Assembly: GCA_011389735.1 (NCBI GenBank)
Contig: JAABTS010000010.1
Span: 1 to 61,825 of the forward strand
From: Desulfobacteraceae bacterium
GTDB lineage: Bacteria > Desulfobacterota > Desulfobacteria > Desulfobacterales > JAABTS01
Reading direction: 5' to 3'
Length of the DNA: 61,825 nt
In this document: in pieces, positions 18,327-27,900 of the stretch
Numbering within the stretch: the first letter of the stretch is position 1
Layout of the letters: each line of letters opens with the position of its first letter
The notes under the pieces: model-generated
Seen by the model: only the letters and a program-made list of their open reading frames with translations
Told to the model about the DNA's origin: nothing
The model's database searches: none
Position numbers and translations under genes: made by a program

Positions 18327-19202
18327 TTATGTGTTCGTAAAAGTGTTCGATCTGCGATAAACTGTTGACGCCACCGGTTCCAGAGGTAGTTTCATACCGC
18401 TCAGAGTTTCCGAGTGGCCTGAAAACAAATACGCGCCCTGCCTCATGCAGCGGCATATTTTAAGCAACGTCGATTCTTGTGTGGGCCGGTCAAAATAAAT
18501 AAGGACGTTCCTGAAGAAAACGATATCGAATTTCTGATTGAACCTGTATTCGTCTTCCATGAAATTCAGGCGTTGAAATTTTACGGCGGATCGTAACAGG
18601 GGTGTAACCCGCACCACTCTTTTTTCCCGGTTTTTGCTTTTCAATAAATATTTTTTTCTAAGATCCATCGATATCGGAGCGATTCGATCTTCGTCATAAA
18701 TCCCCATGATTCCTTTTTTGAGAGAATTCACGGAAATATCGGTTGCATAGATTGAATAGGTCAATTTTGATCCTTTTTCCCTGTATTCGTTCATTACCAT
18801 TGCAATGGTGTAAGCTTCTTCTCCGGAAGAGCATCCTGCGCTCCATAGTCTAAGTCTGGCTGCTTCGCCGCGGTTCCGTGCAAGCTCCGGCAGCACTTTG
18901 TCCGTCAAATAATCGAAATGAGCGGGTTCTCTGAAAAAATCGGTTTTATTTGTGGTCACGGCGTCAATCATATGAATCAATTCCGTTTCTTTGCCTGCGG
19001 GACTGAACACATAATCATAATAGTCGTCATATGAAATGATTCCCAACGACCGCATTCGTTTTCTAAGCCGCGTTTGAATCATGGTTCTTTTGGATTCAGG
19101 CATTTTGATTCCAAGTTCGCTCTGTATAAAATCCGCGAAAAGTGAAAAAGTTCGGCGCGACATGGGCTCAAAAATAAATATTTGGCTATCGTTTGGGTCC
19201 AT
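18327..19202 (-). CDS. cheR: CheR-type chemoreceptor methyltransferase
   Basis: A 291 aa S-adenosylmethionine-dependent methyltransferase that methylates glutamates of chemoreceptors. An N-terminal helical CheR domain (about 15-70, TFSLFADFIQSELGI) precedes the catalytic domain with TTNKTDFFREPAHF (about 83-96), SAGCSSGEEAYTIAM (about 122-136, SAM loop) and FDIVFFRNVLIYFD (about 228-241). No C-terminal pentapeptide-binding extension is obvious. It lies over 20 kb from the chemosensory cluster at 39-52 kb, which has a cheB but no cheR, so it may serve that system. The likely operon partner is the NUDIX gene. Confidence 0.93.
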   Translation of the reverse strand: MDPNDSQIFIFEPMSRRTFSLFADFIQSELGIKMPESKRTMIQTRLRKRMRSLGIISYDDYYDYVFSPAGKETELIHMIDAVTTNKTDFFREPAHFDYLTDKVLPELARNRGEAARLRLWSAGCSSGEEAYTIAMVMNEYREKGSKLTYSIYATDISVNSLKKGIMGIYDEDRIAPISMDLRKKYLLKSKNREKRVVRVTPLLRSAVKFQRLNFMEDEYRFNQKFDIVFFRNVLIYFDRPTQESTLLKICRCMRQGAYLFSGHSETLSGMKLPLEPVASTVYRRSNTFTNT

Positions 19203-19235
19203 AGGGTTAGTTTCGGTTTGATTTCATTTGTTTTA

Positions 19236-19336
19236 TAGCCTTCCGGAAATTAAATTTCACTGCTTTGTCGTCCTGTGATATAAGAACATTATTATCCCGG
19301 GCCCGCCGCCTTGTGAAATTTAATTTTTGAAGACCT
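19236..19336 (-). repeat. Family A palindromic repeat overlapping the plsY stop
   Basis: Inverted termini CCGGAAATTAAATTTCAC (19243-19260) and GTGAAATTTAATTTTTGAAG (19313-19332), with the inner strip CCCGGGCCCGCCGCC. It reaches into plsY, whose last codons and TAA stop are made of repeat sequence. Confidence 0.8.
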
Positions 19337-19895
19337 TTAAAAATTCCTTGATATTCGATTTATGGTTTATAATGATCAGCAGTCCGGTTGCGATGGTTCC
19401 GGCGGCGCAGTACGGAAACGCCTTGAATCGGAGGATGGTTCCAGTGCAAAGGATGATGACCATAGTAAAGGAACCCAGAAAAGGAGCTTTTGAAATTCGG
19501 TGGACGATGATCCAGGCGATTCCCGAGCATAACGCCCATACCGGGATCAGAACCAGAGAGAATCCTAAAAAATTGGCCACCCCTTTGCCGCCTTTGAATC
19601 CATGAAATAATGGAAACCGGTTCCCCGCGATCAGTCCTAAACCAACCCATGGAACCACGCGGGGATCTGAAAAATATAAGGCTGTTCCTGCGATGGCCAT
19701 GGCTCTCCCCATGTCCAGGAACAGGACGATAATCGCCCAGAAAAGACCCGCCTGACGGTAAACATTTGTGGCGCCGGGGTTCTTGCTGAATTTATCTCTG
19801 GGATCGCCTTTTTTTAATCCCTTGAACAAGAGAATTGAAAAATTGATCGATCCAGCCGTATAGGCCGCTAAAATAATTAGAATTGAAAAATACAT
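19320..19895 (-). CDS. plsY: Acyl-phosphate:glycerol-3-phosphate acyltransferase
   Basis: A 191 aa membrane enzyme that starts phospholipid synthesis by transferring acyl groups from acyl-phosphate to glycerol 3-phosphate. Three family motifs are visible: GSINFSILLFKGLKKGDPRD (about 15-34), SKNPGATNVYRQAG (about 37-50) and FHGFKGGKGVANFLGF (about 97-112), spread over four to five hydrophobic helices. The final residues (KVFKN) are encoded by the end of a family A repeat, so the C-terminus was probably altered by repeat insertion. No gene is close on the same strand. Confidence 0.93.
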   Translation of the reverse strand: MYFSILIILAAYTAGSINFSILLFKGLKKGDPRDKFSKNPGATNVYRQAGLFWAIIVLFLDMGRAMAIAGTALYFSDPRVVPWVGLGLIAGNRFPLFHGFKGGKGVANFLGFSLVLIPVWALCSGIAWIIVHRISKAPFLGSFTMVIILCTGTILRFKAFPYCAAGTIATGLLIIINHKSNIKEFLKVFKN

Positions 19896-20062
19896 ACGCC
19901 GCAGAAGGTTTTTCGAAATTTCAATTTTCGTGTTTCGCCGCTGTCCGGCCGCCGGTGTTTCCCGGCCTTCTGAAATGTTCGTTGCTAACGATGATACACG
20001 AATTATTCAATATTGTCGTACACAATGTCAATTGAAAATCGTTTCAGGGCGATTGACATCTC

Positions 20063-20091
20063 TTGACAATTTTGTGTTATCGATTTACAAA
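20063..20091 (+). promoter_or_regulatory. Possible sigma-70 promoter of citrate synthase
   Basis: TTGACA at 20063-20068, 17 nt spacer, TACAAA at 20086-20091. A second TTGACA at 20053-20058 could pair with TGTTAT at 16 nt. The start codon is about 47 nt further on. Confidence 0.5.
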
Positions 20092-20137
20092 TTATGTTTA
20101 TTATATTTGATTTTACAGAAATATGAAAGGTTAAAGA

Positions 20138-21424
20138 ATGGCTGAAACGGTAAAAATCCATTATGAGGGAAAAGTTGTTGAGCTTCCGGTTATTCTCGGA
20201 TCGGAGGGTGAAAAAGGGATCGATATACGAGAATTGCGCAAGTTGACGGGATATATTACGTTTGATCCGGGGCTTGCCAATTCCGGGAGTTGTAAAAGCA
20301 ATATCACATTCATGGACGGAGAACGAGGCATCCTCCGCTATAGAGGAGTGCCCGTCGAACAGCTCGCCGAGCAATCCACTTTTGTGGAAACCGCTTATTT
20401 GCTGATAAACGGGGAATTGCCGAAAAGAGAACAATTATTGAATTTTTCCACCCTTCTGACCGAGCAATCCCTGGTTCATGAAGATATGCAGTTGTTTTTC
20501 CAGAACTATCCGCCGCGGTCGCATCCGATGCAGATATTGTCATCCATGGTCAGTACCTTAAGAAGTTTTTATCCGGATCTGAAGACATCCAAGGAGGACG
20601 AAGAGATTAACATTACCTTGACCCGCATTATTTCCAAGGTTCGGACGATGGCGGCCATGTCCTATAAAATTTCGCGAGGGCACAAGGTTGTCTATCCCAA
20701 GCCGGAATTGTGTTATTGTTCCAATTTCTTGAGGATGATGTTTGATAATCCGGTGAAACCTTATTTTATCGATCCGGATTTGGTCAAAGCCTTGAACGTG
20801 TTCTGGATTCTTCACGCCGACCATGAGCAGAACTGTTCCACATCCGCCGTAAGAATGGTGGGGAGCGGCAGGGTCACCATATACGCGGCCATATCCGCCG
20901 GTATTGCGGCTTTATGGGGGCCTTTGCACGGCGGCGCCAATCAGGCGGTTATCGAGATGCTTGAAAAAATTCACGCCGGCGGCGGGAAGATAAAATCGTT
21001 CATAGATCGGGCCAAGGACAAGAATGACCCGTTCCGGCTTATGGGATTCGGCCACAGGGTTTACAAGACCTATGATCCTCGCGCCAGGATTATGAAAAAA
21101 ATGTGCCATAAGCTGCTGGAGAAAAGATCCGAAAAAGATCCGATGCTCGATATTGCAATGGAATTGGAGGCGCTGGCCCTCGAAGATCCCTATTTTGTTG
21201 ACCACAATTTGTATCCCAATGTGGATTTTTATAGTGGAATTGTTCTAAGAACCATTGGAATACCGACAAATATGTTCACAGTCATGTTTGCCATCGGCCG
21301 GATGCCGGGGTGGATTTCTCAATGGAAAGAAGACGCGGATGATCCCAACTGGCGAATTTACCGTCCGCGCCAGATTTATACGGGCAGTCGACAGAGAGAT
21401 TATGTGCCGATCAATCAGCGCTGA
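20138..21424 (+). CDS. gltA: Citrate synthase (type II)
   Basis: Condenses acetyl-CoA with oxaloacetate. The 428 aa length and the N-terminal extension (GYITFDPGLANSGSCKSNITFMDGERGILRYRG) indicate the hexameric, NADH-sensitive E. coli-like type. Catalytic regions seen: LHADHEQNCSTSAVRMVGS, WGPLHGGANQAVIEML (His near 270), FGHRVYKTYDPRA (His near 308) and DFYSGIVLR with its Asp near 365. It is monocistronic, has a likely promoter upstream and a family A repeat about 20 nt after the stop. It indicates citrate formation at least for glutamate synthesis; whether the cycle is complete cannot be told here. Confidence 0.96.
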   Translation: MAETVKIHYEGKVVELPVILGSEGEKGIDIRELRKLTGYITFDPGLANSGSCKSNITFMDGERGILRYRGVPVEQLAEQSTFVETAYLLINGELPKREQLLNFSTLLTEQSLVHEDMQLFFQNYPPRSHPMQILSSMVSTLRSFYPDLKTSKEDEEINITLTRIISKVRTMAAMSYKISRGHKVVYPKPELCYCSNFLRMMFDNPVKPYFIDPDLVKALNVFWILHADHEQNCSTSAVRMVGSGRVTIYAAISAGIAALWGPLHGGANQAVIEMLEKIHAGGGKIKSFIDRAKDKNDPFRLMGFGHRVYKTYDPRARIMKKMCHKLLEKRSEKDPMLDIAMELEALALEDPYFVDHNLYPNVDFYSGIVLRTIGIPTNMFTVMFAIGRMPGWISQWKEDADDPNWRIYRPRQIYTGSRQRDYVPINQR

Positions 21425-21446
21425 CCGACTGCATATTGAGGTTTTA

Positions 21447-21547
21447 TAGGTTTTCAAAAATTTAATTTCACAAGGCGGCGGGCCCGGGATCGTACTATTA
21501 GTATATCTCAGGCCGACAACGCAGTGAAATTTGATTTCTGGAAGACA
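21447..21547 (+). repeat. Family A palindromic repeat, near-complete copy
   Basis: Starts GGTTTTCAAAAATTTAATTT, then CACAAGGCGGCGGGCCCGGG, a short loop, CAGGCCGACAACGCAGTGAA and an end TTTGATTTCTGGAAGAC. The outer inverted ends and an inner CCCGGGAT/ATCTCAGG stem can pair. It lies just after gltA. Confidence 0.85.
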
Positions 21548-21670
21548 ATATCTTTTCGATTCCTTGACAACTTATGGATCATAGATAGGGTCTTATCGGT
21601 TTTCAGGATTGAAATGGATTGCGGCGGGCCGGTTTCGGATCAACCCCATATCAGGAATAAGGAGAATCAA

Positions 21671-22189
21671 ATGAGTGACAACCAGGAACACGAAACGACT
21701 CAGTTTTTAACATTTCGGCTCGAGGATGAAATGTTCGCCCTCAATGTCGATCAGGTAAGAGAAGTGTTGGATTTAAGCACAATCACCAGGGTTCCGGGCG
21801 CGCCCGATTTCATGAGAGGGGTTATAAATGTACGGGGCAGAGTGGTCCCGGTTATGGATCTTCGGTTGAAATTCAATCTCACGAAGACTGAAAAGAGCAT
21901 GAACACCAGGATCGTGGTCATGGAATTGACGCTCGAAGGGGAAAAACTGGTTGTAGGGGCTCTGGCGGATTCGGTTCACGAAGTTTGCGAACTGGAGCCA
22001 GGCCGGATCGAAAAACCGCCGAAGATAGGAAGCCGATGGCGATCTGAATTCATCAAGGGGATAGGCAAACAAAACGATCAGTTTATCATCATCCTGGATA
22101 TCAATAGCGTTTTTTCGATGGAAGATCTGGATGCAGGGGAAATCGGAGGGGCCGAGATTGTGCTGGATCAGGAACCGGAGGCAGGGTGA
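21671..22189 (+). CDS. cheW: CheW-type chemotaxis coupling protein
   Basis: A 172 aa CheW-domain protein linking chemoreceptors to a CheA kinase. The conserved beta-barrel spans about 10-155: FLTFRLEDEMFALNVDQVREVLDLSTITRVPGAPDFMRGVINVRGRVVPVMDLRLKF is characteristic. The frame stays open from 21524, but that segment lies in repeat sequence; AAGGAG ending at 21664 places the start at ATG 21671. It stands alone, not in a chemosensory operon, so which kinase it serves is unknown. It converges with glgA. Confidence 0.93.
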   Translation: MSDNQEHETTQFLTFRLEDEMFALNVDQVREVLDLSTITRVPGAPDFMRGVINVRGRVVPVMDLRLKFNLTKTEKSMNTRIVVMELTLEGEKLVVGALADSVHEVCELEPGRIEKPPKIGSRWRSEFIKGIGKQNDQFIIILDINSVFSMEDLDAGEIGGAEIVLDQEPEAG

Positions 22190-22381
22190 ATCCGGCGTCG
22201 GAACCATAAATCGCATTGCGTGTACCTGAATTGGAATATTTCGTGATCGAACTAATTATCGAATCGGGGGGCCGAACATCTAATTCTCAAAATATATAAT
22301 GTATCCAAGAGGTTAAAATTTCGCCTCCGTCTTGTGTCCGGAAAACTATTTAGTTTTCGGTGAACCGTTATTCCGGTCTTT

Positions 22382-23929
22382 TCAGAGATTTGATCTTTTT
22401 AATTGAATTTTTGGTTTTTTATTGACAAGCGGCCGGTTCAGCATTTTTTCATACAACCGGATATATTGTTGCGCTGTAACGTCATGATTGAAAGCGTTTA
22501 TGCTTTCATTCATGATTCTGGTGATTTGATTTTGTTTTTGGGCTTTCGGCGCATTGAAAAAGATCATGGCCTGATCGACGGCCCATGCGAGCCCCGGTGA
22601 ATCAAAATATTTGAAAAGGAACCCATTTCCGGAATTGTTTTTTAGATCCAGGTGAGTGATTGTGTCGTGTACGCCGCCTGTGTCATGAGCGACGGGCAAT
22701 GATCCATAGATAGGGGCGATCATTTGGGGTAGGCCGCAAGGTTCGAATTTTGACGGCATCAGAATGAAATCGGAACCGGCGTAGGCGGAGTGTTCCATAT
22801 TTTGGTCAAATCCGTGTACAGCCACTCTTTTTCCCAGCCCGTGGAATTTTACGATATTTAAAAAGTGGTCGAAATAGTCCCCGTCCGCAATAAATACGAT
22901 TTGTAGCATTTGATCCCAATAGCGGGAAACCGTATCATATAAAATATGCGCCAGTAATTGGCATCCTTTTTGCGTATTATCCAGCCTGCTCGGCCAGAAG
23001 AACACCGGCGCCGATTTGTTTTTTGTCAGCCCCAGCTTTTCTTGTAAATCCAATTTATTGACACGCTTTCCGATATCATGTTCCTCGGGGCCGTATTGTC
23101 GGGCGATGACATTGTCACTCACCGGATTGAACGACGGATCAGGCGCGTTCAGGATTCCAGCCGCACATCCCGAAGTACATTTGTTGCTGATTTCCCGCCG
23201 CAGTGTTTCGGGGATAAAATCATGCCGTCCATCGATAATCTCAGTTAAAAAATGAGGGCTTACGGTGTTTACAAAATGGGATGAAAAAACACCGCTTAGT
23301 AAAAAATCGACCGGGTTGGTGTCGCGGGATTCAAAATAGTCATTCGGAATCCGGTCATAAAATAAATTGTCCCAGAAGAGCGCTCCGTCAATTCCGGAAT
23401 CTTCGATATGGGCAAGCGTGCATTTCATACTGAAAATATTATGAATGGTGAACAAGGACGGTGTTCCGAACCGCCGGGCGATTCCCGGAATAAGACCTGT
23501 CATCCAATCGTTGCAGTGGATGATATCCGGCTGAACCACAGGAAGAATGTTGTTGATCACTTCCCGTTGGAAGGCCAGCGCCAGCTTGATCATTTGAACG
23601 GATTCATTGGTGTAAACTTTTTTCAGATAAAAAAACGCACGGTCTTCAGCCAAATGAATCCTGTCGTTGGGCATTTTCAGCCGAATTTCATTGAAATTCC
23701 TCGTTAACGAAGGGTTGCTGTGATCATGAAAAATGGAACGATAATTGGGAATCGCGACATGAACGTCGGCTCCTTTATCAAAAAGCGTTTTGATCAGCGC
23801 CGCTGATACATCGCCCAGGCCCCCCGCCTTGGCTCTTAGCACGCTAGTGTCGTTGAGCATTCCGACCGGTAAGTAGGTCACTTCCGGTGTAATGATCATA
23901 ACTCGTGGTAAATTTTTCGTCTTTTTCAT
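22382..23929 (-). CDS. glgA: Glycogen synthase (GT5 family)
   Basis: A 515 aa glycosyltransferase extending alpha-1,4-glucan from ADP- or UDP-glucose. The N-terminal sugar-nucleotide motif KAGGLGDVSAAL (about 33-44), DIIHCNDWMTGLIPGIARR (about 135-153) and the C-terminal FEPCGLPQMIAPIYGSLPVAHDTGGVHDTI (about 402-431) are those of bacterial GlgA/starch synthase. The usual ending of the glucan-primer region is present (FNHDVTAQQYIRLYEKML). No other glycogen genes lie in the window. It is transcribed away from a 1 kb repeat island. An 8 bp inverted repeat GAAAACTA/TAGTTTTC at 22341-22358, just past the stop, may help end the transcript but has no T tract. Confidence 0.92.
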   Translation of the reverse strand: MKKTKNLPRVMIITPEVTYLPVGMLNDTSVLRAKAGGLGDVSAALIKTLFDKGADVHVAIPNYRSIFHDHSNPSLTRNFNEIRLKMPNDRIHLAEDRAFFYLKKVYTNESVQMIKLALAFQREVINNILPVVQPDIIHCNDWMTGLIPGIARRFGTPSLFTIHNIFSMKCTLAHIEDSGIDGALFWDNLFYDRIPNDYFESRDTNPVDFLLSGVFSSHFVNTVSPHFLTEIIDGRHDFIPETLRREISNKCTSGCAAGILNAPDPSFNPVSDNVIARQYGPEEHDIGKRVNKLDLQEKLGLTKNKSAPVFFWPSRLDNTQKGCQLLAHILYDTVSRYWDQMLQIVFIADGDYFDHFLNIVKFHGLGKRVAVHGFDQNMEHSAYAGSDFILMPSKFEPCGLPQMIAPIYGSLPVAHDTGGVHDTITHLDLKNNSGNGFLFKYFDSPGLAWAVDQAMIFFNAPKAQKQNQITRIMNESINAFNHDVTAQQYIRLYEKMLNRPLVNKKPKIQLKRSNL

Positions 23930-24057
23930 TTTAAACGCCTTTCCATCGCTATTGAGCCGCTATTGAAAAAAAGCCGACCCTTTATCTGAATTCGTATCCT
24001 GTTTATCTTGCGCCTGAATGAAAACCTCCTCACGCTCCAAGGGGTTTGCAATCCCTG

Positions 24058-24130
24058 TTTGCCGCGAGAGGGTAGACGCGGGTTACAAACCCGCTTAGAG
24101 CCGTATTTTGAGACTTCTCGTTCAGCCACT
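24058..24130 (+). repeat. Family C palindrome
   Basis: GCGGGTTACAAACCCGC at 24079-24095 is a perfect palindrome, followed by TTAGAGCCGTATTTTGAGAC. The same series is found at 4519-4575, and the palindrome alone at 1-44. Confidence 0.6.
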
Positions 24131-24186
24131 ATCTTGATTAATTCGATGACAAGAAACAAGATTATAACAAAGAATATGCCATGAAC

Positions 24187-24290
24187 ATACAGGTTTTCAG
24201 ATATTTCATTTCAGAAGGAAAGATGGAGGCGATAATGCAAGTCGAATAACTCCGGCCGATAACGCACTGAAAATTAATATCTGAAAGGTT
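24187..24290 (+). repeat. Family A' palindromic repeat
   Basis: Termini GGTTTTCAGATATTTC and TTAATATCTGAAAGG are inverted. Internal CCGGCCGATAACGCACTGAA is shared with 38661-38761 read on the other strand. Confidence 0.75.
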
Positions 24291-24431
24291 ATATCACGGA
24301 ACCAGACAATTATTATCATATCCGTCACGTTCATACAATCTGTTATTTGAGGGCTGATTACAGGTTTTCAAAAATCCGTTGCAGCGAGTATCGTCCGAAG
24401 GCGAAGGGCTTGTAATACCGGCTATCGGCGT

Positions 24432-24530
24432 TGCAGATGTAAATTTCGGCGCCTTATCGGTCCAAAAATTACGATTTGTATTATTTCCCCCATATACTCT
24501 TCTGAAATATAAAATCTGAAAAGACATAGA
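24432..24530 (-). repeat. Family A' palindromic repeat, reversed
   Basis: On the minus strand it begins CTTTTCAGATTTTATATTTC and continues through TTGGACCGATAAGGC to TTACATCTGCAAC, aligning with the A' copy 150 nt away, so the two A' copies face each other. Confidence 0.6.
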
Positions 24531-24600
24531 TAATACGGTATTGAATTTTTCAGTCAAGTCGGTTATCAAATATATTGATTCGATGAATTTCAACCGTTTG

Positions 24601-24692
24601 TACAGGTTTTCAAAAATTGGGTTTCACAAGGCGGAGGACCTGGGATAATACTGTTCGTCTATCCCAGGCCGACAGCGCAGTGGAAATTCATA
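24601..24692 (+). repeat. Family A repeat interrupted by a B element
   Basis: TACAGGTTTTCAAAAATTGG, CACAAGGCGGAGGACCTGGG, then a hairpin with CCTGGGATA/TATCCCAGG arms and GCCGACAGCGCAGTGGAAAT. Its 3' end (ATCTGAAAGGCTATA) reappears at 24856-24870, after the inserted B element. Confidence 0.75.
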
Positions 24693-24851
24693 GGGCTTGG
24701 TTCTATATTCGGCTGTTTCTTCTCGCATGAAAGCTCTCACAGATGCACAAAGGTTAAAAATCATTCTTTGCGCCTTTGTGAGATTTCTTTATTAAACAGC
24801 GAGCGGACGTAGATTGGATAATCTAATGGCCGATCTTAGAACCAATACCAG
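24693..24851 (+). mobile_element. Family B element inserted in an A repeat (MITE-like)
   Basis: Left end GGGCTTGGTTCTATATTCGG and right end GGCCGATCTTAGAACCAATA are imperfect inverted repeats. TTCATA occurs directly on both sides (24687-24692 and 24852-24857), which looks like a target duplication. The inside carries a CACAAAGG...CCTTTGTG palindrome and no coding sequence, so any movement would need a transposase supplied elsewhere. Confidence 0.55.
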
Positions 24852-24926
24852 TTCATATCTGAAAGGCTATAGCCGTTTTTCGAGTTAAAGACCAAAAGGG
24901 CACATAAAACAGGGCGTAAATAAAAG

Positions 24927-27900
24927 ATGTTGAAAAGATGGGTCGTTATTATTGCGGTTATCTTGTTTTTTCCCGCCGGCTACTTTTCGAATAATGACAT
25001 TCTGAGCGCCGCCGATCTTTTCATTGTTGATCAGGATCTGAAAAGCCGGCCTATTGGCGAATATCTTGAATACTATAAGGATGAAACTAATTCGTTGAAT
25101 ATTGAAGAAGTTTTCGAAAGGAGGCTTCCGTTTATTCCGGCCGGGCGGGGATACCCCAATTTCGGATATTCCCGGGCCACTTTCTGGGTTCGTTTTTCCG
25201 CCTGTAATCGAACCGGCCATTCGATTCCCTGGGTCCTGGAATATAAGTATCCTCCCATTGACGAAGTGGATTTGTATGTTCCGAATGACCAGGGGTTCAG
25301 GGTCATGAAAGGAGGGGATCGGCGTCCGTTTGCGGCAAGACCGTTGAATACGCGAACCGTGGTGTTTCCGATTGAACAGCCGCCCGGAACCACTGAATTC
25401 TATCTGCGTATAAAGACCAGCGGATCTGTGAACATTGCATTGCATGCGTGGTCTCCTGAATCTTTTGAACGGAAACATACCTATGAAACCTCTTTGCTGT
25501 GGATATATTGCGGAGTTATGCTGGCGCTGATCATCTCCGGCGTCATGATTTTCATGTTTATCCGGGAGTTTTCGCATTTCTATCTCGTAATGTTCAGCAT
25601 CAGCGCCTTGATGTATTCCATGGTTCAAAACGGCATGGCGTTTCAGTATCTATGGCCGAACTCCATAGAATGGGCGAACATCAGCCATCCGTTTTTTTTG
25701 TTCATGGGGGCTGTCTGGGTTTTAGGATTTACGATTACCTTTCTGGGGACAAAATCGCATTGTCCTCGAATTCACCGCCTGCTGGACGGTTCGTACAAAT
25801 TCGGCGTCCTTGTTTCCATCACGCCGTTTTTTGTGGATTATTATTATGCGACTCAGCTTTCGACCTTTTTCGGGGGCGCCGGTGTTATTGTTTGTTTATT
25901 TGCGGGCCTGACGTTAGCGTTTAAAAAATATAGGCAGGCGTACTTTTATATCGCCGCCTGGTCTGTGTTCATATTCTGCGCAGCGTTGGCTGCGCTCCGG
26001 GCGTTCGGTTTTGTGCAGACCAATTTTTTTTCGACCTGGGGGATGCAAATCGGGTCCGCATTGATGATAATTCTGCTCTCCCTCGGAATCGCCGATAAAA
26101 TCAATACGATCAAGAAGGAAAAAGAGAAAGCGCTGGTCGCTTTGAGCGAGTCGGAAAAGAAATATCGATCCCTGGTGGAAAATGCGCATGACGGTATTTT
26201 GTTCATTATCGATGAAAGGGTGATCTACGCCAATCATGCGATGATGGAGATGGTGGGGTTCACGGAAGATGATTTTTATAACGCCCATATTCTGGAGTTT
26301 TTACCGGATACGGCGCGAGGCATGGAATTCGTGTACGCGATACATCAAAACCGAACCGCCGGAAAAGGAGCCCCGTCCCGCTATGAGGCGCAATTGGCGT
26401 CGAAAGACGGTTCCATCATCGATGTTTTGATTTCCTCCGCAGTGATTGACAACGAAATGGAAGCCGGCGTGATATCCATTATCACCAATATTTCGGATCA
26501 AAAAAAAGCCGAGAAAGCTTTGAAAAAAGCGAACGATGAACTGGAACAGCGGGTGGAGGAAAGAACCGCCGAACTCAAAAAAATCAACCTCGAGTTACAG
26601 TCCGCCAAGGAGGCGGCGGACGCGTCCGCAAAGGCCAAAAGTGAATTCCTGGCCAATATGAGCCATGAAATCCGCACTCCCATGAACGGTATTCTGGGCG
26701 TATGTGATTTGTTCGTAAATACGCGCATGGATCGATTCCAAAGAGAATACCTGGATATCATCCGGTCTTCGTCCAGATCCCTGCTCAATCTAATCAACGA
26801 TATTCTCGATTTTTCCAAAATCGAAGCCGGAAAACTGGACTTTGAAACAGCCCCGTTTTCCATCCGGGAACTTATCGAAGAAGTTTCTGATATGTTTCTT
26901 GATAAATTGTCCAAAAAAGATTTAGAAATGGTGGTGGATATTTCCCCGGATGTTCCCAACAAGATTATCTCCGATCCTTTGCGCCTGAGACAGGTTCTGG
27001 TCAATTTGACATCCAACGCATTAAAGTTTACGGAAAAGGGGGAAATTAATTTATCGGTTGAAAAGAGATCGGAGGATGAAACGCATGTCGATCTTCTTTT
27101 CCGTGTTCAAGATACGGGAGTCGGTATCGGTCGGGAAGATATGGCGTCTTTGTTCAGTCCGTTCATTCAGGCCGATGGATCGATTTCAAGAAAATACGGA
27201 GGCACCGGCCTTGGATTGACGATCAGCAAAAAAATTGTTTCCCTGATGGGGGGAGATATCTGGGTGGAGAGCAGCGGGGGGGAGGGCAGTACTTTCTATT
27301 TTACCGGAAAATTTTTGAAATTTCAGAAAGAAGGTGACAGTCTGATTGAATTACCAGAAAAAATTAAGGATTTATACGTTTTGATAGTCGACGACAACAC
27401 CACGGTACTTCTTGTATTGCAACGATTTCTTGAATCATTCGGATGCCATACGGAAACAGCCGAATCCGCGGAAGAAGCGCTCGAACTGTATGAAAAAAAT
27501 TTGCCGGAACATCCCTTTGATTTAATCCTGATGGATTTCAAGCTGCCGAACATGGACGGAATCGCCGCTTCCGAAATTATCAAGACGGACCCCAGGGCGA
27601 AACCGCCGCCGATTATCATGATCAGCGGATATATAAGAGATCAGGACATTCAGAATGCAAGGCGCATCGGTATTGAAAGCTGCATGATAAAACCGGTCAA
27701 ACAATCCTCGCTTCTGGAAAATATTCTCGAAATATTCGGCTATCCGGGTGCGACTCCCAAAAAACAAAGCACCGGACTGGTCCATCCCCAGGAATTTATG
27801 GGAAAACGGATCTTGCTGGTCGAAGATCATCCCACCAATCGCCGGGTCGTTTATGAGCTTTTAAAAGGAATAGGCTTTATCGTCGATTCGGCCGGAAGCG

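Larger units (their letters stand above)
23930..24926. other. Intergenic repeat island, about 1 kb without genes
   Basis: This gap between divergent genes is packed with repeats: family C at 24058-24130, A' at 24187-24290, reversed A' at 24432-24530, A at 24601-24692, and a B element at 24693-24851 inserted into it. I see no credible coding sequence; the one open frame on the minus strand (24294-24593) is repeat sequence. Promoters of glgA and the kinase gene must lie among these repeats. Confidence 0.7.

Noticed and set aside
22341-22358. Inverted repeat GAAAACTA/TAGTTTTC as terminator of glgA
   Set aside because: It pairs well but lacks a T tract on the minus strand, so I mention it only within the glgA entry.
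24294-24593. Open frame of 99 codons on the minus strand
   Set aside because: It is made of A' repeat sequence and has no ribosome site or protein-family character.
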